A DNA stretch of 64,000 nucleotides from an uncultured Algibacter sp. (GTDB lineage: Bacteria; Bacteroidota; Bacteroidia; Flavobacteriales; Flavobacteriaceae): NCBI RefSeq assembly GCF_947490405.1, contig NZ_CANLGU010000004.1:124001-188000 (forward strand), in the 5' to 3' direction. The first letter of the stretch is position 1; the number at the start of each line of letters is the position of its first letter. Below, one piece after another: positions 1-8,212 of this stretch. A program made the position numbers and the translations under genes. The notes under the pieces were generated by a model, which saw only the letters and a program-made list of their open reading frames with translations, searched no databases and was not told where the DNA came from.

Positions 1-1677
1 AATAGCAACTACAATCATAAATGGAGCAGGAGACAGGTTGAGTGAGTTAGCTGCAAGAATTGCAATTGGAGCCATTAACACAGCTGTGGCAGAGTTGTTA
101 ATAACCTGACTAAATGTTGTAGTTAATAAAAACACGCAACCCAATAATAAAATGGGGTGTATAGCGCCTAAATAATCAACCAATGCATTTGCTATAAGTT
201 GTGCAGTTCCTGTTTTTTGGAGTGCAATACCCATAGGTATCATTGCTGCTATCATAACAACGCTTGTCCAACTAATCCCTTTATAAGCTTTAGAAATTGG
301 AACACAACCTGTTAGTAATACAACACCAGCAGAAATTAAAGCAGCCATAGCACCAGGGACAATTTTGAAAACCATAAAGATTATCATTAAAATCAATGCT
401 CCTAGTGCGATAAATGATTTATAACTGAGATTTTCAACATTCTTAGCCATTCCTTCAGGACTACCAATAATCACTAAATTTTCATGTTGTTTTTTTAAGT
501 CTTCAATATCTTCCCAAGTACCTCTTATTAGAAAAGCATCTCCGGATTTTACAGTAATTTCTTTATCTAATATGGGCTGTCTATTTCTAGAGGCTGCTAA
601 TAGTTGTATGCCAAATCGTTTAAAGTAATCACCTAGTTTGTAATGCCTTCCTACTAGCATAGAGTTGGGGTTAACAATAACTTCGGTCATACCCACCTCT
701 TGATTAATAAGATTGTTTTTGAGCTCATCTGCAATAGGTTCTAGAGGTAAAAGACCTAGCCTGAATGTTATCATCATTTTATTAATGGCTTCTGTATCTC
801 CTTTTACTGTGATAATATCATGGTATAAAAACTCAGTATTTGGGTCAGGAAACTCTATAAAACTGGGGACTTTTTTCAATAAACTAGGATGCCTTCTTCT
901 TATACGTATAATAGAAATATCATATTTTTTCTCAAACTGCCATTTTTGAATTTTTGTATTTAAGAGTGGAGAAATTGAACGCACACGTAATCGATAGTAA
1001 CCACTATCTACTTTATAAGCTTCAATCCAATTATGCAGAGTAGATTCAATATTTACAGGTTTGTTATTAGTTTTGTTTTTTGGTAAAAGTTTATAACCAA
1101 TATATCTAAAGTATAGTAATGCAATTATAAGTAACGGCAAACCAATTAAAGCAAATTCAAAGAATGAAAACCCTTCAAAACCAGCTTCAACTAAAGCATT
1201 ACTAGCAATAATATTTGGAGGTGTTCCGGTAAGGGTTAGAAGGCCACCAGTATTAGAACCAAAAGCAACAGGCATTAGCATTTTAGAAGGCAATGTGCCT
1301 ATACTCCAAGCAGATGAAATGGTTAGTGGCATAAGTGTAGCTACAGTACCAGTATTACTTACAAAACCAGATAAAATACCAGCGCCAAAAGTAATAATTA
1401 CAAGTAGCTTGGGTACACTTTTACCTGCCCATTCTACAAATTTCTTACCAGCAAGTGCTGTCCAACCTGTTTGTGCTATGCCTTCACCTATAATAAATAA
1501 AGCGGCAATCATAATCACAGTTGGGTTACTAAAACCACTTAAAGTTTCAGTAGCATCTAAAATCCCTGTTAAGAATAAACTCAACATAGAAATAAGGGCA
1601 ACAATATCAGGTGTAAACTTTCCCCAAACAAAGAGACCAATGGTAATAACTAAAATGGTTAGCATTAAATAGATCAT
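1..1677 (-). CDS. SLC13/DASS-type anion permease with TrkA-C domains, 3' end cut by window
   Basis: Inner-membrane carrier of the SLC13 (divalent anion:Na+ symporter) type; substrate could be sulfate or dicarboxylate and is not determined. I translated it by hand: 559 codons run open from an ATG at 1677 to the window edge. An N-terminal membrane half holds GFSNPTVIMIAALFIIGEG-like helices and a SNTGTVA motif near residue 103. A soluble pair of RCK/TrkA-C-like domains spans about residues 205-415. A second membrane half holds VINNSATAVLMAP near residue 530. Family members are roughly 590-620 residues, so only the last few dozen are missing. The coding strand is opposite to the two small plus-strand open frames seen here, which are shadows. 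Confidence 0.88.
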   Translation of the reverse strand, partial: MIYLMLTILVITIGLFVWGKFTPDIVALISMLSLFLTGILDATETLSGFSNPTVIMIAALFIIGEGIAQTGWTALAGKKFVEWAGKSVPKLLVIITFGAGILSGFVSNTGTVATLMPLTISSAWSIGTLPSKMLMPVAFGSNTGGLLTLTGTPPNIIASNALVEAGFEGFSFFEFALIGLPLLIIALLYFRYIGYKLLPKNKTNNKPVNIESTLHNWIEAYKVDSGYYRLRVRSISPLLNTKIQKWQFEKKYDISIIRIRRRHPSLLKKVPSFIEFPDPNTEFLYHDIITVKGDTEAINKMMITFRLGLLPLEPIADELKNNLINQEVGMTEVIVNPNSMLVGRHYKLGDYFKRFGIQLLAASRNRQPILDKEITVKSGDAFLIRGTWEDIEDLKKQHENLVIIGSPEGMAKNVENLSYKSFIALGALILMIIFMVFKIVPGAMAALISAGVVLLTGCVPISKAYKGISWTSVVMIAAMIPMGIALQKTGTAQLIANALVDYLGAIHPILLLGCVFLLTTTFSQVINNSATAVLMAPIAILAANSLNLSPAPFMIVVAI

Positions 1678-1952
1678 ATCTTGTAATTCTTTAGTAGCTT
1701 TAGCACAATGTTTACTATGCTTGTTAATTATGATGTAAAATTACCGTTGAATACTGCTAATTATTATGACGAAAGTCATGCTTTAAATTAATGCTTGATT
1801 TTTCAAGAATTATTATATTTAATAGGTGAAAAATGAAGAATGTTTCAGCGAATACGTTTTCGTTGTATGAAGTTTTAAGGTATTCTATATTTTGAATGAA
1901 TTGTGTAGTTTATTTTTTGTGTAAATCATTAATAAAAAATTAAAATTATTGT

Positions 1953-2669
1953 ATGAAATTAGATGTTTTAGCTTTTGGAGCACACCCTGATGATGTTGAA
2001 CTAGGTTGTGGTGGAACTATTGCAAAGGAAGTAGCTCAAGGAAAAAAAATTGGTATAATAGATTTAACAAGAGGTGAGTTAGGAACCAGAGGCACTGCCG
2101 AAACTAGGGATGAAGAAGCATTTAATGCGGCAAAAATTCTAGGTGTTAGTTTACGAACCAATATGAAGTTTAATGATGGTTTTTTTATAAATGATAAAGT
2201 GCATCAGTTAGCTATTATTAAAATGATAAGAAAGTATCAACCCGAGATAATACTTTGTAATGCCATTGATGATAGGCACATCGATCATGGAAAAGGAAGT
2301 GAACTAGTCAGTGATGCTTGTTTTTTAAGTGGATTACTTAAAATTGAAACTAAAGAAGACGGTATTTTGCAGAAACCTTGGCGACCAAAACAGGTTTATC
2401 ATTACATACAATGGAAAAATTTGGAACCAGATATAGTTATCGATGTTTCTGGGTTTGTAGATAAAAAAATGGAAGCTGTATTAGCCTATAAAACACAATT
2501 TTATGATGCTAATAGTAAAGAGCCTCAAACACCAATATCCAGTAAAAATTTTACTGATAGTATTGTTTATAGAGCTAGAGATCTAGGGCGATTAGTAGGT
2601 GTTGAATATGCTGAAGGCTTCACAGTTGAACGTTACCCAGCAGTAGATAGTTTATTTGATTTGAAATAG
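1953..2669 (+). CDS. bshB1: Bacillithiol biosynthesis deacetylase BshB1
   Basis: Zn-dependent LmbE/PIG-L family deacetylase that removes acetyl from GlcNAc-malate in bacillithiol synthesis (family knowledge). The zinc motif AHPDD is at residues 10-14, with a second metal/catalytic motif DRHIDH near residue 108. The length of 238 residues is normal for BshB1. The ATG at 1953 puts the conserved strand MKLDVLAFGAHPDD at the N terminus. It stands alone, divergent from the SLC13 gene across a 275 bp gap in which I see no clear promoter match, and upstream of tRNA-His. Confidence 0.9.
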   Translation: MKLDVLAFGAHPDDVELGCGGTIAKEVAQGKKIGIIDLTRGELGTRGTAETRDEEAFNAAKILGVSLRTNMKFNDGFFINDKVHQLAIIKMIRKYQPEIILCNAIDDRHIDHGKGSELVSDACFLSGLLKIETKEDGILQKPWRPKQVYHYIQWKNLEPDIVIDVSGFVDKKMEAVLAYKTQFYDANSKEPQTPISSKNFTDSIVYRARDLGRLVGVEYAEGFTVERYPAVDSLFDLK

Positions 2670-2761
2670 TTATAAAAACTTAATCAAAATATTAAAAAAG
2701 TCTTTGTAATAAAGATTGAAAACAATTACATTTGCACACGCATTACAAAATGCATTTACAC

Positions 2762-2836
2762 GGTGGTTGTAGCTCAGTTGGTTAGAGCATTGGTTTGTGG
2801 TACCAAGGGTCGTGGGTTCGAATCCCATCATCCACC
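2762..2836 (+). tRNA. tRNA-His (GTG anticodon)
   Basis: Cloverleaf read by eye: acceptor GTGGTTG preceded by G-1 at 2762, D-arm GCTC/GAGC, anticodon stem TTGGT/ACCAA with loop TTGTGGT (anticodon GTG), T-arm GTGGG/CCCAT with TTCGAAT loop, then CATCCAC and discriminator C73. The extra 5' G and C73 are the histidine identity elements. CCA is not encoded. Acceptor position 5:68 is a T:T mismatch, all other acceptor pairs being Watson-Crick. Confidence 0.95.
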
Positions 2837-2843
2837 CAAAAGT

Positions 2844-2876
2844 AAAAGCCTTTCAAGAGATTGAAAGGCTTTTTTT
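2844..2876 (+). terminator. Rho-independent terminator after tRNA-His
   Basis: Perfect 10-bp stem AGCCTTTCAA / TTGAAAGGCT with loop GAGA, extended by flanking A and T runs and followed by a T run. Confidence 0.85.
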
Positions 2877-2900
2877 GTAAAAAATTTTATTTTAGATGTT

Positions 2901-3291
2901 ATGAGATTTACAAAAATGGCTTTGATGCTTTTAGTTTTTTTATGCTTTAGTTGCCCTTCAGATGATTCTGTTGAAGAGGATATTGAGCCCAAAGCAGTTA
3001 CTTACGAACTTTTAAGTTTTGTTTTTACACAACAAACTGACAACAACTAAGATGCATTATCTTATGAAATAGAATTTTTTAACCCTAATCCTTTTGATGT
3101 AAAGGGGTTTCCTCAAGTTACTATTAGCATTGGAGGAGGAGCAACGGCTACAAATTCACCAAACGAAAAATGCAGAATTATTGAAGCTAATAGTTCATGC
3201 ATTCTTTCCTATAGTGTTATAGATGATAATCCTTTATTGTTTCCTACAGAACCTCTAGAATTTGTTTCTGCAGATTATATTTTGGAATAAG
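2901..3291 (+). pseudogene. Disrupted lipoprotein gene (internal stop plus likely frameshift)
   Basis: An ATG at 2901 starts MRFTKMALMLLVFLCFSC, a lipoprotein signal with Cys at residue 18. The frame stops after 49 codons at TAA 3048-3050. The same frame then stays open and coding-like (DALSYEIEFFNPNPFDV onward, through a Cys pair near 3171-3200). A CAA-to-TAA change would explain the stop. Near the T run at about 3240 the plausible C terminus (FPTEPLEFVSADYILE) continues in the +1-shifted frame and ends at 3291. I recognise no family. It could instead be a short 49-residue lipoprotein followed by noncoding DNA, but the continuous reading argues for a decayed gene of about 130 residues. Confidence 0.6.
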
Positions 3292-3292
3292 T

Positions 3293-4306
3293 TTAGTCTA
3301 GTTTAATGCGTTCGTCTCTATTTGCTAGTTCCCAAGCGGTATGGAAAATAAGTCTTGTACGAGTTTCTAAAAATTCATAGTTTATTTTATCTGGAGTATC
3401 AGAAGGTCTGTGATAGTCTGCATGAGTTCCATTAAAATAAAATATCACAGGTATATTGTTCTTCGCAAAATTATAGTGGTCTGAACGGTAGTAGAATCGG
3501 TTGGGGTCGTTATCATCATTATAAGTATAATCAAATTCTAAATTAAAATACTTTTCGTTTACCGCTTCAGATACATCATGTAATTCTTTACTTAGTTTAT
3601 CGGCACCAATAAGATAAAGATAGTTTTTTTCAGATTCTTTGTGTTTTGAATCTACTCGACCAATCATATCGATATTTAAATTAGCAACCGTATTTTTTAA
3701 AGGAAATATAGGATCTTCATCAGCATAGTAACGTGAACCATAAAGACCTATTTCTTCTCCAGTTACATGAAGAAAAACAATGGAACGTTTTGGTCCATTT
3801 CCATCTTTTTCAGCTTTTTTAAATGCCTCAGCAATTTCTAAAATAGCCACTGTTCCAGAGCCATCATCATCAGCTCCGTTGTTAATGTCTCCATTTTTAT
3901 CAATACCTATATGGTCTAAATGAGCAGAAATAATAATAACTTCATCAGGCTTTTCACGTCCTTTAATGTAGGCAACTACGTTTTCCGAATCCTTTATGCC
4001 GCTTCTAAAATAGCTGGAAGGAATTTCTTGAAAATAGTCACCATCAGCAATTGGAGAAGGGATGTTATTTGCTACGTAATGATTTTTTATAAACTCAATA
4101 GCTTTCTTTTGTCCAGGTTCACCAGTTTTTCTTCCTTCAAATTCATCTGAAGCATAGGCGTAAAGCATATCTTTAAGTTCTTCTGAAGTAATGGAAGCTG
4201 AATATCCTTTAATATTAACCTCTTTCCCATTTTTGTTTTTATTTTGAGAGGAACTACAAGATGATAAAAAGAGAGTTACGCAAAATAGAAGTACAAAATT
4301 TTTCAT
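3293..4306 (-). CDS. M28 family Zn-peptidase lipoprotein (copy 1)
   Basis: Secreted, lipid-anchored aminopeptidase of the M28 type. Signal peptide with lipobox LFLSSC, Cys17. The M28 metal ligands and catalytic motifs appear in order: SAHLDHIG (near residue 128), NGADDDGSGT (near 142), GEEIGLYGS (near 183), NIDMIGRVD (near 211) and THADYHRPSDT (near 296). All five zinc-site signatures are present, so it should be active. 337 residues, single catalytic domain. Copy 2 follows upstream on the same strand after a 64 bp gap; the two are a tandem duplication. Confidence 0.9.
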   Translation of the reverse strand: MKNFVLLFCVTLFLSSCSSSQNKNKNGKEVNIKGYSASITSEELKDMLYAYASDEFEGRKTGEPGQKKAIEFIKNHYVANNIPSPIADGDYFQEIPSSYFRSGIKDSENVVAYIKGREKPDEVIIISAHLDHIGIDKNGDINNGADDDGSGTVAILEIAEAFKKAEKDGNGPKRSIVFLHVTGEEIGLYGSRYYADEDPIFPLKNTVANLNIDMIGRVDSKHKESEKNYLYLIGADKLSKELHDVSEAVNEKYFNLEFDYTYNDDNDPNRFYYRSDHYNFAKNNIPVIFYFNGTHADYHRPSDTPDKINYEFLETRTRLIFHTAWELANRDERIKLD

Positions 4307-4370
4307 AAGTCTAAAATTTTAATATCTGCTATATTACGAAATTGAACTTATAGATGACGTAAAATTGAGT

Positions 4371-5423
4371 CTATTTTAACAGTTCATTGTTTTTATCAAT
4401 AGCCAGACGATGTTCTTGATTTGCTATTTGCCATAAGGTTGCAAAAATGAGCTTGATGCGTCTTTCTAATAATGGATAATCAATTTTATCTGCTGTATCA
4501 CTTACTTGGTGGTAATCATCATGCTCACCGTTAAAATAAAAAATTACAGGGATGTTATGATAGGCAAAATTATAATGGTCAGAACGTTCATAATAGTCAT
4601 TAATATCACCTTCGTCGTTAAACCGGTAGTCTAAATCAATATTAAAAAATTGATTATTTACTTTTTCCGAAATGTAATGTAACTCTTTACTTAACCTATC
4701 AGAACCAATCAAATATAAATAATCCCTGTTGTTTAAATGAAATTTATCAACCCTACCAATCATATCAATATTGAGGTTCGCAATAGTATTTTCAAGAGGA
4801 AAAACGGGATGAAGTGTGTAAAATTCCGAACCTCTTTTTCCAATCTCTTCAGCGGTAAGATGAAGGAATAAAATACTACGTTTTGGCTTGTATCCATTAT
4901 TTGCTGCTAGCTTAAAAGCTTGCGCCATTTCCATTAGAGCGACCGTTCCAGAACCATCGTCATCAGCACCATTAAATATTACACCATCTTTAGAAATACC
5001 CAGGTGATCCAAATGAGCAGAGAGAATAATAACGTCTTCGGGATATTCTGAGCCTTCAATATAGGCTAAAACATTTTCAGAATTTTTATATTTTTTATTA
5101 AAAAAATTAGAGGAAATAGTTTGATAATAATTTGAGTCTCCGTAGGGGGATGGAATATCCTCGTTTTGATAATAGGTCTTTAAGAATTTAGCTGCCAGTT
5201 TTTGACCTGGTTCTCCAACTCGTCTTCCTAGAAATTCATTTGAAGAAAATTGGTATAGATGTTTTTTTAATTCTTCTACGGTTATTGTATTTGCATATTT
5301 TAAAACAGCTGTTGTGTCTACTAGTTCTATACTATCTTTAACATCTTGTATTTTTGCCGTATATTTTTTTGAGGCACAAGTGCCAATCAAGGCAAATAAT
5401 GAGAGAATATAAAAGGTTTTCAT
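4371..5423 (-). CDS. M28 family Zn-peptidase lipoprotein (copy 2)
   Basis: Paralogue of the preceding gene, 350 residues, colinear throughout and with the same motifs: SAHLDHLG, NGADDDGSGT, AEEIGKRGS, NIDMIGRVD and DDYHQVSDT. Lipobox LIGTCAS places Cys16 at the mature N terminus. It differs mainly in a longer linker after the lipobox and a C-terminal extension (NKNELLK end). Zinc ligands are intact in both copies, so divergence may reflect substrate rather than decay. Confidence 0.9.
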   Translation of the reverse strand: MKTFYILSLFALIGTCASKKYTAKIQDVKDSIELVDTTAVLKYANTITVEELKKHLYQFSSNEFLGRRVGEPGQKLAAKFLKTYYQNEDIPSPYGDSNYYQTISSNFFNKKYKNSENVLAYIEGSEYPEDVIILSAHLDHLGISKDGVIFNGADDDGSGTVALMEMAQAFKLAANNGYKPKRSILFLHLTAEEIGKRGSEFYTLHPVFPLENTIANLNIDMIGRVDKFHLNNRDYLYLIGSDRLSKELHYISEKVNNQFFNIDLDYRFNDEGDINDYYERSDHYNFAYHNIPVIFYFNGEHDDYHQVSDTADKIDYPLLERRIKLIFATLWQIANQEHRLAIDKNNELLK

Positions 5424-5550
5424 GTATAATTAAGCAATTATTAATTACATGTAACTATAACCAAATCATTTCCTTAGGGAGGGGAATTATCAGTCTTTTA
5501 GTTTCATTTTAATTAACAACAAATATAAACAAATTATAAGACGAAATTAC

Positions 5551-5916
5551 TTACTCTTCAAATGAAATATCTTCTAATTCTGATTCATCAATCTCAATAT
5601 CAAGCTCTTCTAATTCTTGAATTGATTCTTCTTCTAGTTTTTGCTCTGTAGCTTTAATAGCATCTGTATCAGTAACTTTAGTTTCTGTAAATATAGATTT
5701 ATAGGTAGTAAGTAAAAGCGCTGCAATGGTTAAAAGGAAAGAAAACTGAATGATTTTTTTAACTTTTCCTGTTTTTTTTGATATGTAAAAAGCTATTAAT
5801 CCAAAAATTAATGCGGCAATAGCTGGAAATATAGATAAGTTTGATATTGGCAAAACAGCAAGAATAATAGCAAGAATAGATGCAATTAATGCCAGAATAG
5901 TGAATAATTTTTTCAT
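5551..5916 (-). CDS. Small membrane protein with acidic C-terminal tail
   Basis: 121 residues, not recognised. Three hydrophobic helices (about residues 5-25, 28-47 and 57-78) are separated by a basic SKKTGKVKK loop. A strongly acidic tail rich in E and D follows (from about residue 85), ending ESELEDISFEE. It lies 12 bp downstream of the DUF3108 gene on the same strand and is probably co-transcribed with it. Confidence 0.7.
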   Translation of the reverse strand: MKKLFTILALIASILAIILAVLPISNLSIFPAIAALIFGLIAFYISKKTGKVKKIIQFSFLLTIAALLLTTYKSIFTETKVTDTDAIKATEQKLEEESIQELEELDIEIDESELEDISFEE

Positions 5917-5928
5917 CTTAAAACAAAT

Positions 5929-6687
5929 TTAATTCTTTAAACCACTAGCAGATTTTATTTTTAATTCTCCAGTTCCAACAGGAATTTTAAATTTTCCATA
6001 AACAGGAATTTTATTTTCATCTGCACTTAACCATAATGTTGCATTTACAGTGTTTGAATTAACAGAGCCTAATGCTAATTTATAACACGTTTTCTTTCCT
6101 AATGCTGTAGAAATGGATTCTTTACCTAAGTAAGTTACTTTGGCTTTTACTTCTTCACGGTCAAATAAAATGGTAAATACTTTGCTTGTACCAGAACTTA
6201 AATTTGCCAAATCAAAAGTTCTTAAAGTATAAAGTGTTGATATAATATCTTTTGTGTCAGATTTAATGGGAACTGTTTTTTTCTGATTCCAATTACTCTT
6301 TTTCTTAGTCTGTACTGTTTTTACTGTTTTGGTTTTATGGCTAAATGTATATTTAACACTTTTTTGGTACCCACCTTCATTTATATCTCTGTTGTACAAA
6401 TATGGTTTAAGGCTTTTCGGGCTTACATAGCTTTCATATAAGTCTCTTATTTTAAAAAAGTTATCCCATTTACTGTAGGTGGTTGCTTTACATTTTAAGC
6501 GTAACAAAGTAGCTTTAGAAGTCTTAACAACACTTGTTTCCATGGTGATTTCAGCTAAATCGTTTAAAATGCCAGACATGTTATAGGAAGCTGTATAGGT
6601 TAGTTTTTCACCAAAACCAATAGCATTGTTTTGAGCTGAAAGTGAAATAGAAACAAGAAAAAGCAGACAAAAGTAAATACGTCTCAT
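5929..6687 (-). CDS. DUF3108 domain periplasmic protein
   Basis: Exported protein with a clear signal peptide (RRIYFCLLFLVSISLSAQ). The mature part matches the DUF3108 pattern: GFGEKLTYTASYNMSGI at the start, a central FKIRDLYESYV stretch, then the ending NATLWLSADENKIPVYGKF. Function of the family is unknown. I chose the ATG at 6687; the frame is open to 6717, but the added MVRYNQKHYF would precede the basic start of the signal peptide. Confidence 0.8.
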   Translation of the reverse strand: MRRIYFCLLFLVSISLSAQNNAIGFGEKLTYTASYNMSGILNDLAEITMETSVVKTSKATLLRLKCKATTYSKWDNFFKIRDLYESYVSPKSLKPYLYNRDINEGGYQKSVKYTFSHKTKTVKTVQTKKKSNWNQKKTVPIKSDTKDIISTLYTLRTFDLANLSSGTSKVFTILFDREEVKAKVTYLGKESISTALGKKTCYKLALGSVNSNTVNATLWLSADENKIPVYGKFKIPVGTGELKIKSASGLKN

Positions 6688-6864
6688 AAAATAGTGTTTT
6701 TGGTTATAACGTACCATTAATCATTTATTGTGCCGAAAATACAATGCTTAAAACTATTATGCTAATAATTATTCATATTGTATAGCCTATGTTTTACTGA
6801 TTTATGTCATAGTATTTGCATAAATATAGGTGTAAGTTTACTAGATAAACTAAACTTTGAAACC

Positions 6865-7707
6865 GTGAAGAATATATTATTACCAACTGATTTCTCTAAA
6901 AACTCAATGAATGCCATTTGTTACGCAATTGAGTTTTTGAAAAATCAAGAATGTAACTTTCATATATTGAATGTTCAGAAAGCATCTTCATTTATTACAG
7001 ACGATATGATGGTAGTTAATTCATCTACAACTATTTATAAGACACTAATAGATGCTGCGAAAAAGTCAATTGATAATATTATTACAACATTGAACGACGA
7101 GTTTAAAAATAGTAATCATAAATTTCATCCTATTGTTGATTATGATAATTTTATAGACTCCATTAACCAAGCTTGTAAAAAATATAGTATAGATCTAATA
7201 ATTATGGGTACTAAAGGAGCGTCAGGTTTAGGAAAAGTGCTTTTTGGTAGTAATACCGTTCGTGTTATGCAGCGCTGTAACGTTCCAGTATTAGCCATAC
7301 CTGACGGGTGCAAGTTTAAAAAAATAGTAAATCTTGCTTTCGCAACTACAAACTCAAAACAATTTAATCAAGAAGAATTAGAAGTTTTAAATGAAATACA
7401 AATATTAAATAAAGCCTCAGTACAAATTTTGCACCTTGCAGACCAAAACCATTTGGTTTATGATGCCCATGATAATGTCGACTTTCTAAGCAACAACTTC
7501 TTAAATGCAAAGCACGAATTTATTGATACTCCAAGTGATGATATGTATCATGTTGTGCATGATTACATTGAAAAAAATAATATTAACATGCTAGCAATTA
7601 TGAATAAAAGACACTCGTTTCTAGAGCGTCTTTTTAAAACACATACCGTGGAACGATTTGCTTTTAAAATTGATATTCCGCTATTGGTTATGCAAATAAA
7701 CATTTAA
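6865..7707 (+). CDS. Universal stress protein with two UspA domains
   Basis: Cytoplasmic tandem UspA protein. Domain 1 starts KNILLPTDFSKNS and ends with the nucleotide-binding motif MGTKGASGLGKVLFGSNT, matching G-x2-G-x9-G-S/T. Domain 2 (about residues 150-280) lacks a clear copy of that motif. The GTG at 6865 gives the standard N terminus and about 280 residues; the frame stays open upstream to a TTG at 6778, but that 29-residue extension does not look like a Usp. It is followed by a cytochrome c after 37 bp, perhaps in one transcript. Confidence 0.85.
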   Translation: MKNILLPTDFSKNSMNAICYAIEFLKNQECNFHILNVQKASSFITDDMMVVNSSTTIYKTLIDAAKKSIDNIITTLNDEFKNSNHKFHPIVDYDNFIDSINQACKKYSIDLIIMGTKGASGLGKVLFGSNTVRVMQRCNVPVLAIPDGCKFKKIVNLAFATTNSKQFNQEELEVLNEIQILNKASVQILHLADQNHLVYDAHDNVDFLSNNFLNAKHEFIDTPSDDMYHVVHDYIEKNNINMLAIMNKRHSFLERLFKTHTVERFAFKIDIPLLVMQINI

Positions 7708-7744
7708 ACACCACAAATAGAATAAGCAGTAAAAACTCTAAATA

Positions 7745-8212
7745 ATGAAAATCGTCCTAAAGCTCACAGTCCTTATTGTTTTATTATTCACAAGTTGTAA
7801 TAATACTAAAAACCAAGTATCGTATGCAACTGCCAATAATAATATTGAAAATGATACCATTCACCAAGGTAAAATACTCATGGAAACCTATTGCTATACC
7901 TGTCATGATGCGACAACAGTTGAAGATAAACGTGTCGCACCACCCATGATTGCCATAAAAAAACACTATATGTTTAAAGATACCTCAAAAGAAGAATTTA
8001 TAACGAGTATTCAAAACTGGATTAAAAACCCAAACGAAAAAGATTCAAAAATGTATGGTGCAGTAAGGCGTTTTGGAATCATGCAAAAAATGCCTTACTC
8101 AAAAGAAAATATCCAAAAAATTGCTGATTATATATATGATAATGAAATAGAAGAACCAGAATGGTTTGATGATCATTTTAGGCAAAGGGCAATGAACAAG
8201 GAAACTAATTAA
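7745..8212 (+). CDS. Lipoprotein cytochrome c
   Basis: Short monohaem c-type cytochrome anchored by lipid. Lipobox LLFTSC (Cys18) and a single CYTCH haem motif near residue 50. A Met-containing stretch FGIMQKMPYS near residue 118 could supply the sixth ligand. 155 residues. Its stop codon (8210-8212) directly abuts the stop codon of nifJ on the other strand, so the two transcripts converge without any spacer. Confidence 0.85.
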   Translation: MKIVLKLTVLIVLLFTSCNNTKNQVSYATANNNIENDTIHQGKILMETYCYTCHDATTVEDKRVAPPMIAIKKHYMFKDTSKEEFITSIQNWIKNPNEKDSKMYGAVRRFGIMQKMPYSKENIQKIADYIYDNEIEEPEWFDDHFRQRAMNKETN

